Shown piece after piece: positions 22,607-34,031 of a stretch of DNA of 64,000 bases. Within the stretch, counting starts at the first letter, position 1. Every line of letters starts with the position of its first letter. The notes beneath the pieces were generated by a model, which saw only the letters and a list, made by a program, of their open reading frames with translations, was not told the origin of the DNA and made no database searches. The position numbers and the translations under genes were made by a program. The stretch is from Pochonia chlamydosporia 170 (lineage: Eukaryota > Ascomycota > Sordariomycetes > Hypocreales > Clavicipitaceae): the NCBI RefSeq assembly GCF_001653235.2, contig NC_035791.1:4402001-4466000 (forward strand). The letters run 5' to 3'.

Positions 22607-23701
22607 AGACGGCAGAGCGCTGAGTACTACAAGATACTAGGCGACGAGGCACCAGCCTAACCTTAAATATAGAGTTGGCCGGTGGATCGTCAACGGAACA
22701 AGAGCAGAGATGATGTTTGATACCCATGTTACCCACACGAATGAGCGTGATGGAAGTTTACAGCCAGTAGTGCTGGTACGGTCTTTTGGAAGTGGTTTTG
22801 TATATTTGTACAATATTTAATGTGACTCTAAACACAAGACGCACCCGAGCAGTGCAGATTTCATTCAATTTAGCCATAATATACGGTTTGGACTAAGTAT
22901 CTGATTATTTCGTGGGCGTGAACCAGAAATCATTATCACTACCGCTGTCTCGCATCGTTGATACAGGCGTAGTTGCGAATTCATGAGCCGTAGCAATGAT
23001 GTTCAAATCAGACGTGGAGTATTATGTACCTATTGTACAAAGTACCAGGAGTATGTCCAGGGTTTGGGCCAAATTTGTGCTTGCCCCTTTTTCATCGCAG
23101 CGTTAGCATCACGTTGTGGAACATAATCAACGGGTCGTGCTGGGGGCTGTTTGCGGCTGTTGCTTGTCGGCCAATCATGGTGCGGCTGAGGTCTGTGGCC
23201 GACCGACGTCACGCCAAGGCGCTGTCCAAATGCCTACTGGGAGCGGCGACTTGGGCATTGACTTGACATGGATGGGTCAAGTCACTCGATGCATGTGTCT
23301 GAACTCCGTATGTACTTCCACATCCATGCCTGAACAGTAAGCAGTTAGAGCCTTGCTGTCCGTTTGTAGCCGTCATGTAACTTCAATCAATTTACTTCAT
23401 CTTCAGGATCTACATCTACACCACAGCGTTTTGTATCTCTCTCGAGGAGTCGCCTGCCATTCCTTTCCCGCCCATTGCCCGTCAGACTTGGGCCCCTTTT
23501 GAAAAATTCCCCAACAACCCAGGTTTAACCCTTCCGTATACTTACGAACGACGAGCGCATCATCCCTATTTTGTTCCGCCTGTCCCACCAAAGCGCATTC
23601 CAATTGCGCAGCACAGAAGGGGGGCCATTGGTGAAACGCCAGCATTTTGCCACAAAGCGAAGATGTCTTTGGCGAGCAGCCGCATTCCCTTTACTTGAAC
23701 T
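22607..23701. other. Intergenic, 1.1 kb
   Basis: 3' end of the protease and promoter of the transporter. No gene or repeat was identified beyond one near-match to TACGGAGT on the minus strand around 23303. Confidence 0.5.
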
Positions 23702-25465
23702 ATGGCCGGAGCCAAGAACAATGGCGAGCCGAACGGGCACGAAGAAGATCTGGGCTTACTAGCCCATGGCGACGGCGACGGCGACATCGTCTTCGACGCT
23801 GATGAGGATATAGTCGTCTACGAGGGGAAGCAGGAGCACGACAGCCATGGTGACGAAGTATCACCGCCGCCGCAGGCAAAGATGCCGCGGACGCCGAATC
23901 GAGTGCAGTTCGATTTAAGTCCCGCCGTAATTGGGGAGTCGAACGGCTCAGCGCACGGCGGGAGGAGGTCGTCGTCGGAAGCGAGCTTCGAGTTTGACGA
24001 TGATGTGGAAATACAGGGCCACCACTCGCATCGGGTGCCGCTGCTGACGGACATGGAGGCACCGAGCGTTGCTGTTGCCAATACTCTTGGGGATGGACGA
24101 GACGACGACGGCGAACGATTGGAACAGGAGATGCGTCGACCAAAGTCGGGTCTCAAATCTGCGTTTATGAACATGGCCAACTCGATTATTGGCGCTGGCA
24201 TCATTGGTCAGCCGTATGCCCTTCGACAGGCTGGTCTTTTGTCCGGTATACTCTTGCTGGTTGGGCTGACGGTGGTGGTGGACTGGACTATTTGCCTCAT
24301 TGTCATCAACAGCAAGTTGAGTGGTACGAGTAGTTTCCAAGGCACCGTGGAACACTGCTTCGGCCGCCCTGGGCTCATTGCCATCAGTTTGGCACAATGG
24401 GTGTTTGCTTTTGGTGGCATGGTAGCGTTTGGGGTTATCGTGGGAGACACGATTCCTCACGTCCTGGTTGCGATCTGGCCAAGTTTAGGGTCGGTCCCCG
24501 TGGTGGGACTCTTGACGGACCGAAGAGTTGCGATAGCCGTGTTTGTAATGGGCGTGAGCTATCCGCTGACTCTGTATCGAGATATCGCGAAGCTGGCCAA
24601 GGCGAGTACCCTGGCTTTGATCGGTATGCTGGTCATTGTGTCGACGGTCCTGATTCAAGGCTTTTTTGTGCCTTCTGAATCCAGAGGCTCGTTCAGCACG
24701 CCTTTGTTGACGGTAAATGGAGGTATATTCCAAGCCATTGGCGTAATTTCATTCGGTAAGTCGTTTCAGTCACTGTGGTCGTGAAGTCAACGCGCTGATA
24801 AATGGACAGCTTTCGTTTGTCACCACAACTCATTATTGATCTACGGATCTCTCAAAACACCCACGATCGACAACTTCTCCCGCGTCACCCACTACTCCAC
24901 GGGCATATCCATGATGGCGTGTCTTGTCATGGCCCTAGCCGGATTCCTCACGTTCGCCGACAAAACCCTCGGCAACGTCCTCAACAACTTCCCATCAGAC
25001 AACAGCATGGTCAACGTCGCCCGTCTGTGCTTCGGGCTCAACATGCTGACCACGCTCCCTCTGGAGGCGTTTGTCTGCAGAGAAGTGATGCTGACCTACT
25101 GGTACCCGGACGAGGAGTTCAATCTCCGACGGCACCTCATCTTCAGCACGGGGCTGGTAGCTTCCGCCACGGCCATCAGCTTATTGACGTGTGATTTGGG
25201 CGTGGTCTTTGAGCTGGTTGGCGCGACGAGTGCCGTTGCCATGGCGTACATATTGCCGCCGATGTGCTACATCAAGCTTACGACCAAGAGCTGGCGAACG
25301 TACGTGGCCTACGCGGTGGTTGTGTTTGGCATTGCCGTCATGGTGATCAGTGTGGTCCAGGCAATTGGCAAGATGATCCACGGTTAGTCGTCAACTCTTC
25401 TTCCTGTCCGGGTATGTAATGACTAACATGGTGTAGGGTCCGAAACGACAACACAGTGTGTATGA
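23702..25465 (+). CDS. Vacuolar-type amino acid transporter (AAAP/SLC38, AVT5-7-like), 3 exons
   Basis: Exons 23702-24755, 24810-25382 and 25437-25465; both introns are 54 nt. The last intron (GTTAGT...CTAAC...GTGTAG) replaces the in-frame stop at 25385 by a tail ending in TQCV. The product is 551 aa. About 145 acidic, disordered N-terminal residues precede roughly eleven TM helices. The first helix carries NMANSIIGAGIIGQPYALRQ, the unwound TM1 substrate/sodium site of the AAAP family, and CHHNSLLIYGSL follows the first splice. AVT5-7 proteins move neutral or acidic amino acids across the vacuolar membrane; the substrate and direction are not readable here. If intron 2 were retained the protein would simply end at MIHG. 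Confidence 0.9.
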
Positions 25466-26155
25466 TAAGGAGTAAAGTGTATTATAGATGGGTGGGAATT
25501 TTTGCATAGCACACAGCATTGCAGGGCAAAGGCAAGGATCTAGTGATCCCAGAGCAGCTTCACAGCTCGAATTTGTCATGCATCAAGCACAGCGGCGTTG
25601 GGGTATAGACCTGATAATATAAAATGGTTCACAAACGACACTGTCCTTTGCCAACTACAGTACAAGTCTGAATCCCATGTCCATCCATCAGAAGCAGACG
25701 TAATTCCCAAGAACACATACCAAAGCTCATCGTCGAGGAGACCCTTACCAGCCAGAAAGCAACTACGTCACATCGCAGCCCCGCCTCAAGATCCAGATCC
25801 GACGCAGACATATCACGAGCACCGCCCAGGCCCTCTGCACGTCACATCACTGGAGGAAGACGCCGAAGATACCCATATCCCCATCAATCTGCGCACGTGT
25901 TACACATCGCCAACACAAACCACCGATAAGCACCGTAGGACAAAAACCTCAATAACACCTGTGCCAGTCCAAGTCCCGCATGCCCATCAACCCCGCTTTC
26001 AGGCAAACGTCCTACAAAGGACCCTTAATACAGCCAGCACATCCCATCCCCCGTTCAACGAACCACCACCTCTGCATTTGCAACCTCTTCCTATCCCATC
26101 CAAGTACACCACCAGCAACAGACTCCAAAGTACAGCGTCAGCAACACACTTCAAC
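25466..26155. other. Leader/intergenic region, 690 bp, upstream of the Cys-rich microprotein
   Basis: From 25598 the frame is open without stop into the microprotein, adding 186 Pro/Thr/His-rich codons of no recognised family. I read it as 5' leader, because the recognisable protein begins at the ATG at 26156, but an N-terminally extended product cannot be excluded. Confidence 0.45.
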
Positions 26156-26344
26156 ATGCAGCCCGTCAACTTCAACCACAACTCCTGCCCAAAGTGCAGC
26201 GCCAGCATCTCCAACGGCGGCAAGACCTGCTCTGCTTGCGGTGCTGTAAGTTGTCCCTCTCGTGAACATCTGTCTGCGTGCCGGTGTGTCAAGCTGTGAA
26301 ACCAGCAACCTTGAAACTAACTGTACTAGACTTGCCCCAACTAA
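26156..26344 (+). CDS. Small Cys-rich protein (34 aa, zinc-ribbon-like CxxC pairs), 2 exons
   Basis: Exons 26156-26245 and 26330-26344; the intron of 84 nt (GTAAGT...CTAAC...TACTAG) leaves a 15-nt last exon coding TCPN and the stop. The product is 34 aa with CPKC at 11-14, CSAC at 25-28 and Cys32 (five Cys, spacing C-x2-C-x10-C-x2-C-x3-C). Two CxxC knuckles of this kind usually bind zinc, and the size also recalls metallothionein-like peptides. I recall similar short fungal proteins with an SCPKC...ISNGGKTC pattern, but no function is known to me. If the intron is retained, translation continues to VSCPSREHLSACRCVKL, adding three more Cys. The gene is too short for ordinary gene finders. Coding status rests on the Cys pattern plus a well-formed intron. 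Confidence 0.7.
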
Positions 26345-27392
26345 GCATACGGAACGGGACTTTGTTTGTTGACGATGAGAATGATGAGACGACATCTACG
26401 GCGAGCAATGATTTGAAGAGTACGAGAGCGGCTTGGAGGTCTAGGTACTGGAGGGCTGACATGATTTTTTGATGTGGTCTGGTAACACAGAGCAGAATGT
26501 ACTAAAGAGGGAGTGTTGGCAACGGCAGTGGGTGCTTCACAGAAGACTACCTAGGTAGATAGATTGAACATTGAGTGCAGAGATGCGTCACTGAAAATCA
26601 CCAGCCAGGGGAAACTGAACATGTGAACAATCACAATTTGTGCTCTAGAATCGCAACAATAAAAAAAAGACGCAAAAACAAAAAGATGTATCATGTAGCC
26701 GTCCTCCGCATGCCGCGAGTTGGCACTGCTCAGTATGCGACCAATCCATAACTTACACCCTTCTTCTCTTGTATTCTGCACTCCCCTTGATCAATCATCT
26801 CCCGCTCCAACAGCTCACATAAAACACGCCCGAAGAAACATCTGGCCCGCCTTCCTCCGTAAAGCAACAAATACTTAAAAAAATAACTAGGCGTCCCCCT
26901 TCCCCAGTCAAAGTAGACAAGTGGCCACTTTTCGACTTGGTACAGCTCTCGCTGCCGCGCCCATATTGCAACTTCGATTTCCATTGTCGAACCACATGAC
27001 AAGGCTGGAGTGTCGTCACATCAAGTCCACGAGCGCTCCGAGCCCCCTTCATTAGTTCAACCGTTAGAGCCGTCCGTGGTTTCGCGAAAAACACAAACAT
27101 AGAGGAAATATCTAGAGAGTTGACGCGCAAACAAGCTTCAAGTCGACCAAGTGTCCACGGGCAAGCAAGACGCAGATTAGACAAGATATCAAACTCCAAA
27201 TTCCGAAACCTAAGCAGGCCAGAGCAGCCTGCACATCTATTGCCGTTTCCAACCCAAGTCATCCGAACTGACGTGGCAAAAGTTGAATATTTTGAATTGG
27301 AAGAATGATTGAATGGCAAGGGTCATTGTGCCGAAGGAAAAAAGAAACATGTCTGGTGCTTTCGGTATAGACGGGCTCGCGGGTTGGCCACT
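26345..27392. other. Intergenic, about 1 kb between convergent genes
   Basis: Only short frames without domains. A tRNA A-box-like string at 27053-27070 lacks the rest of a tRNA. TTGAACATTGAG occurs near 26566. Confidence 0.5.
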
Positions 27393-28696
27393 TTACAGAC
27401 CAAAGCATTTGGACTTCTTCTTCTGCTTCTTGCCGTGAGCCGCCAGAGCAGCGCGGGTGGCATGCTCGAATACCTCGCGGACACCCTCGTTGGTCTTGGC
27501 TGAGCATTCGAGATAGCTCTTGGCCTTGATAATGTCGCACTTTTGCTTACCCTACACGATTCGTCAGACAAACCTCATGCTTGTTCGAGCGTCTACTGCT
27601 TCGTCTCGATTCATAGCCAAACGTTTCTCTGGACTTTTGGCATGTGCTTGGGCATTCTAGACTTACCTCCTCTGGGGTGACGGGCTTCTGGTCAATCGCG
27701 TGTAACTCAGCAATGGTCTTCTGGTCGTATCGCAGATCCTTCTTGCAGCCAACCAAGATGATGGGGAGTCCCTGGCAAAAGTGGGCGACCTCGGGCATCC
27801 ACTAGGATTGAGAACATGTTGTTAGCCAAGTTCTGGTATCTCCTCAATGGCAGCAATATGAGTCAATGCATGCATAAAGCAGCTTTGTCAGAATCGGCAG
27901 CGCCTATACATACCTTCTCTTCAACGTTTTCGAGGGAATCGGGCGAGTCGATAGCGAAGCAGATCAGGACAACGTGGGTGTCGGGGTAAGACAGGGGGCG
28001 GAGGCGGTCATAGTCTTCTTGTCCAGCCGTATCCCACAAGGCCAGCTCGACTCGAATGCCATCGACTTCGACATCGGCGACGTAGTTCTCGAAGACAGTA
28101 GGAACGTAGACCTAGGCATGTGCGTCAGCAAAACCATGATGCAAGCAGGGTGACAGCTCAAGTTGGTGGAGTTGGTTGAAGCTGCATGATTGGTGATGAT
28201 GTTGTCTGTGGTATTATGACGCAGCTGCGTAGCATCGGTATGGTAGATTTGACCGAGTTCTAGTGCCCGCGAGCGCAAGAACTTGGTGTGCGTGTGTTCG
28301 CGGAACGAAGATTGGAGTGGTGAATTCGAGGACAAGCCCTTGTCGGGGTTCAATTCCTTACCTCGGGGAAAGTACCCTTGGAGAAAACGCTGGAGAAGTC
28401 ATTAGCAAAATTATTGGATGAGCCGGTGAGATGCAGATGATGATGATGAGATTGTCGGCGATGGTCTTGGAGGTGATGGCGGCGGAGGGCGGATGGACGT
28501 TCATTGCATCAGGGGCAAAGGACGTCCAAGGTGTTGCATAGGTGCGGGTGCAGAGATGATGAAGCAGCCACCGAAAGGTGATGCGAGGCTCGCAGAGGGA
28601 CGGAGGAAGAGCACAGCAAACTTACATCAACAAGCAGGTTTTACCACAAGCACCGTCACCGACGATGACGAGCTTTTTGCGGAGTTCAGCAGCCAT
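27393..28696 (-). CDS. rho1: Rho-family small GTPase (Rho1-like), 5 exons
   Basis: Exons 28626-28696, 28362-28389 (28 nt), 27914-28111, 27667-27801 and 27393-27551; every junction has GT/AG and keeps frame, giving 196 aa. The P-loop is [11 protein letters not shown], the switch I effector [18 protein letters not shown], and switch [21 protein letters not shown]. The guanine motifs are GCKKDL (in place of TKxD) and ECSAKT, and the tail is polybasic KKQKKKSK with the CAAX box CFGL (Leu favours geranylgeranylation). Fungal Rho1 activates glucan synthase and Pkc1 for wall integrity and polarity. The segment [13 protein letters not shown] before LECSAK differs from the usual Rho1 GEEVRKKIGAYKY, so this may be a second Rho1-type paralogue. 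Family certain, exact orthology less so. Confidence 0.92.
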
Positions 28697-31600
28697 GACT
28701 TGGTTGTGGATTCTGAAGTTGTGAAGGCAGAGCGAAAGGCACGGAGCTGTTGAGATGCACGGAGGGAGGAGTTGGATGGGACAAGTTTTGGATGGGGTGG
28801 AGGAGCAGAGCAGGTCTGGTGTACAGAGCAGAGCAAGAAGAAGGAGGGAGGAAGGGGAAGAGGACCAGCAGGACAGGACAGGACTGAAGGCAGGAGGCGG
28901 AAGTACGGAGTAGGACCTGACCAGTTAGAAGTCGAGATGGACGGACACAGATGCAGCCGCAGATTGCAGCAGACATCAAATGGGACTGGACAGCACCTTG
29001 AGGAGACTTTGGGTGACGGGAGGCAACGACGCAACGCCTGTCAGGACGGGGCGAGCTGTAGAGCCTAGCACGTCCAGCTGGCGGGTGCAATGTTGGCCTG
29101 GCAGTTGAAGACGGCGGCACTCTGCGACATGGCAGGCTGACAAGCACCAGACCGCAGTCGAGTCGACTCGCAATGGGCGCACTGGGGTCAACGGGGGCTG
29201 GGGTCACGGGCTGGGGCTAGGCTGCCTCAGCGGTCACTACCCAGGTCTGGCACTTTAGGGACCAGACGCTAGCCAGGCCAGGCTATGTTCGGAAAGCCCA
29301 GTGCCTGCCAGTGGCCTGCTGTATTTTACGTTCATGATGGGTGACACTTGACTGGACCCAGGCATGCCGTGGTCGGCACTGGCCGCCGTGGTCATACATC
29401 GGGCCTGCCAGACTCCAAACGGTCACTGCACTGTCCATCTGCATGGATCACTACTGTAATTTGATCTCTAGCACAGGTTTCGGCCCCGTCCATCAACAAC
29501 CAAATCGAACTTCTGGGCAGTGCCATCGAATACGTACGCACGCTTCCAACTTTGAAATGATGCCATACCTACCGTATTTCACCCCAATGGCCATCCTATG
29601 ATTGGGGCGGGGGCGGACCTGCCGATAGGATTGTTTATGGGCTGGAAGCTGTGAGCATAACCTTCGAAGTCGATGGCTGTCATGTGCTGACCAGCCTTAT
29701 TGAATCTCAACTGCCTTTGAGGAATGAGGACACGACAGGTCTTGTGCCCCAAGAGTCCCAATATTGCTCGCGTCGGTCGTGCTGGCTATATTGCCAAGTC
29801 ATTCACCTCTTGGTGCCAATACAGAACACTGCGTGCTGATGCGTTATCCTTGAGCACTCTGCAATCTCGCAATCCGCCCACGGTGGATAGTTATCGCTGA
29901 GTGTCTCTCTGTCCTGGGATTCTGCCAAGTTTCACCTTGGCCTTGTATCCGCCACAAAAACCGGGGCAGTGCTGGAAATAGATCTGGACATGGAACCTAG
30001 CTTCGGAGCAGCACTCCCTGCTCAGCACGGTATTACCTGAGAATTCATGTCGAACAAGCTCGTCGTGTTCCAATAAGGATGCTTTTATCATCAAACTGGC
30101 CAAACAAGTTCTGATTCAGTTCATAGGTGGCCAAATCTGTGCTTATAAAGCTTATAAAGCTTATAAAGCAGATTCCAGATAGATTGCATCCAATGTTCCT
30201 GCAATGACACGAAAGCAGAGGTGACGCGTGGTCTATGTTGCACACAAGCTCCAGCATTCAAGGTTCTCAGCACGGAGCAAAGTCTTGAACATTAGACAAT
30301 GTGCCAAACGATTCATAATTACCGAGTAGTTGTGCAGGGTTCTGACTGTACCCAGGTGTTTTCCTTCTGAATGTTTGGAGGCAGCCAATGGTACACTATC
30401 ATACACCAAATACGCACCCTACGATGTGGTAACTCATCACTGATCTACTCCATAGTTGCGGCGCAGTAGTATTTGATGGAGGCCGTCAAAATGGGTGGCC
30501 TGCATGGGGGCATTTGAGCACATGCACCTACTCAGTCCTACCCTAGGACTCAACCAGGACGACATTGAGTTACGGATGGTCCATAATCGGCAAAGGAGAC
30601 GCAGGGGCGACTTGACCCATCATCAACATAAACAGACCGCGTACAGAGTACTGTACCACACCATATTCACCTGGTCGACGAACGAGGCGGAGGCGCACCA
30701 GATGCATTGTGCAAGGCGGAGACGGATGTTCACGACAGACCTGATTGACCAATAGGAGGAGCCCGCCCAGATAACCAAGCTGAACCCCCGAGAATCAACA
30801 TCAACAACAGGTTGACACAATGCAGTGTTACAACGGAGCCTCAGGCCGGCAATTATATCCTCCTGCCAACACGAAAAACGACAGTTTGATGCCTGGTTTG
30901 TTTTGCACTTCAATAGAGTAAGGAAACTGGTGCCCCAATTGACTCATCCCCCACAGACTGCTGCTTGCAGCATGTCCTTGTCATTACCTGGCGCCGAAAT
31001 GCTCCAATTTGGCTTGTGATCGCCAACAAGAGTCACCGGGAAATGCCTGCCTCAACCTCCGTTAACTGTGAACCACACCAGGCTTCAGCCAAGCCAGCTT
31101 GGGTTGTCTCAAGTGCTGTTATCTATGTCTGAAATACGGAGTACAGAGCACTTACGTATACCAGGTTGCTCGGTAGATATGGAGCACAGGTGGCCAGAGC
31201 ACAGCAATGTCTCAACCAAAGATCGCCCCCTGACCACGGTCTGATCTAATAATGGCAACTTCTCAAGTAAAGCCGTCCTATCTTTGAACACATCAATCAT
31301 TGAGTGATTCAAAGCAAACCGTTTGAATTCAAATGGACGTGCAATGCGCGCCTGCTCCAGTCAGCAACTCCAGTAAGACACATTACTTACTTGTATGGTG
31401 ATTTCTTTGGGTTGACTCGTGATTGTCATGGTGTTGGCTTATGAATACCTCGAGCTACGGAAAATCGTTTCGATGCCGGATGTCTTGGCAGCCTCAACCA
31501 GAGAAAATCCCAGGGACCTGTTACTCACTTGCCGGAAGGGTTCGAGGCCTGCCACAGCGTGCACCTCCAACGGCGAGCTGCAGTTCAACCGGCCCTTGAT

Positions 31601-32632
31601 CTACCATGGGACATGGGAATATGTTTTAGCGTGCATATGCCATGCGCAACAAGCCGTGAACAGTTGCATCAGTACGGAGTACATGTTGCAGCACACACCG
31701 TCAACTCTCTTTAAGGCAACATTGAACATCTGCACCTAGCTACCAAGTCTCCATTACAACTGTCGTCCCATACTGGCTCTGTCATGTTTGCACTCAAGAC
31801 ATTGATGGGTTCCCACCAGTCACAGGTCAGTGGCTTTCGCATGTCAGCCTCACGGCCAATAATTTTATGCACAAGGCTACAGTACATGATGGCCCAAGGG
31901 ATACATTGCCTCTTTCCTGTAGGTCTCAACGTCGTGCCACTTGGGAATAATGTAGGACTTTGATGAGCGTAAATTGCAGTGTCACGGGCCACATTGGCTT
32001 GCTTCCACTGGCGATGTTTGCCGTTCATTTGGACAAAGCGCGTTTAGGCGCCTGTGATTTTGAAATGATTATTGCTTCTATCGCCCTTGAACATTGTTGC
32101 AAGTGTGACACTGTGAAGTGACGGAGGAATACTTACTTAGGTAAATTAAGTAGTTAAGATTGTTTGCCTTGTGGCTCTCCTCGCACCTCAAAGGTTCTTT
32201 GTAGGCGGTCAGTACTTAGGTACTTGTACAATGTTCACTAGTATGGGGTTCCTACACCGCAATTTCTACAGGATGATGGAAGGACACTAATGACAATACA
32301 GAGGTTGATGACTATGCCTCAGCCTGCAATATCAGAGACTGTTTGCTACCGAGTATGCCTTCATGCATCTATGTCCAGCTGAAGCCACTATTCCAGGCAC
32401 CAGATACCGAAACGACCAAAAATTGAACGGGCGGCAAACGGCCCCGCAGCGCCACCCACTTGCACTTGCATTTGCACTAGCCGCCCGCCGTGACGACACT
32501 TGTCTGTCTGGTCAACTGGTACCTGACATGACCTCCAAACATTTCCTTTGTCAACGTCTTTGATGCCGGTATGTGCTTCACATCGTGAACCTCGACGACC
32601 AACCTCCAAGCTCACCATCCTCAACCACCACC
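28697..32632. other. Gene desert, 3.9 kb
   Basis: No supported gene. The first kilobase, upstream of rho1, is purine-rich on the + strand and is probably its promoter and leader. There is a 9-bp tandem GCTTATAAA x3 (30142-30168) and three TACGGAGTA motifs (28904-28912, 31135-31143, 31673-31681). Frames up to 173 codons here have no domain. Confidence 0.55.
30142..30168 (+). repeat. Tandem repeat, GCTTATAAA x 3
   Basis: Three perfect head-to-tail 9-bp units. Each contains TATAAA, so the tract looks like stacked TATA boxes, yet no gene starts nearby. Confidence 0.85.
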
Positions 32633-33745
32633 ATGGCAATCTCCTGGGATTCGTAAGTCCTTTCTCCCCATCAGAAAAGCCCATACTTGCAACTAACACC
32701 ACCCAGCATCCGCTCCATCCTCCTCTTCTTCGGGCCCATCCTCCTCCCCAAAGCCATATCATGGTATCGCTCCATTCGCTCCGCCTCCCACGGCCTCCCC
32801 ATCCAGCCGACCCCTCCGCGCGTCCGCATGGCGCTCACCCTACTCTTCACCCTCTCAACAATCTACCTCGTCAAGACGCTGCCTCTCTTCGCGCCCGAGA
32901 ACCTCTTCACCCGTACGCAGAGCCGTCTCCAAATCCCCGTCGACGTGCTCTTCAACCGCCTATCCGCCATCCGACCCTCCAATATCCTCACCACAAGCGA
33001 TCACGTCCTACGCGCCAAGTTCGTCAACCTAGAAAGTCGCCTCCTCTACCTACAATTCGGCCCGCAAGTCCTCTTCGAGTGCCCGTTCTGCAACTCCGAC
33101 GAGCCAAAGAGCTACTTCTACTATGCTCTCCCGTCCATCATCTGGCCGCACTTGGCGAACCTCATCGTCATAGCCGTCATTACTAGCCCTTCTCTCACGG
33201 GGAAGCACGGCTCCCAATGGCGAACCCTCGCGACCATTGCGTCCTTCACCCTCGGCAGCCTGGAAGCGTATATCGTCGGCTCGTATGGATACCAGGCCAA
33301 TGCGAGGGCGTTGCGCCTCACCGAAGTAGACTTCTTCTTCTGGTCCATGCGGAACTATAGACTCATCGCGCTGGCTGTGCTTGACGCCGCGTTGGGATGG
33401 GTCATGTATTTGTCGTCTACGAACAGGGCGTTTGTGCAGCTACCGACGGCGGCGGAGCGCATTGATCACGTTACGAGGGGTCTGTTGACGGTCAAGAGCA
33501 GATTGAGCGCCATTGGTATTATTAATAATACTGCTATGCGGGATGAGGAGCTGCGGAGTAGGAGTCAGACGTATTGGGGTCATGAGGTCCGGCTGATGAG
33601 GGAGGTGATGGAGGATAGGGAGGTGATTGAGGGTGTGAATGATGCGTTGGGCAATAGGATTGATATTGATTCTATTTCAAAGGATGCGGCGAGCTATACG
33701 GATAGTGTGCTGGAGCCGTTGCGGCAGCTGCAACAAGAGGAATAA
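32633..33745 (+). CDS. Conserved multi-pass membrane protein with CPFC motif, function unknown, 2 exons
   Basis: Exons 32633-32652 (20 nt) and 32707-33745; the 54-nt intron (GTAAGT...ACTAAC...CCCAG) makes MAISWDS-IRSILLFFG and a 352-aa product. Hydrophobic segments lie at about 8-24, 48-66, 145-165, 180-203 and 225-245. Between the second and third is FECPFCNSDEPKSYFYYALP, a CxxC motif that looks conserved by design. A polar C-terminal part rich in Arg/Glu follows (SRSQTYWGHEVRLMREV). I recognise the pattern as a protein widespread in filamentous ascomycetes but know no function. The CPFC could be a redox or metal site. The tiny first exon is needed to supply the start codon. Confidence 0.75.
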
Positions 33746-34031
33746 GGCGTGTGATGCTTTTCATTGTATTATCTAGATGACAATAGACTTGATATTTTGT
33801 TTTCACATTGGGTGTAGATGGCGTGTAAAATATCAACTCCTGATTCATGGTGTAGAAAGAACATAAAATGTCAAGGCACTGCTATGCATTACCAATATCG
33901 TATGTCTACAGAACAACTCCCAAAATGTTCCCCCATGTCAATGTTCAATGTTCAACATTGTCGCTCTGCCTGCACATGCAGACACCTAGCCGTGTCTAAA
34001 CTCCGATTTTGCAACTCCCCAAACAGTTTTA

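Noticed and set aside
27053..27070. TAGTTCAACCGTTAGAGC, a tRNA A-box-like string
   Set aside because: No B box at the right distance and no cloverleaf arms can be formed.
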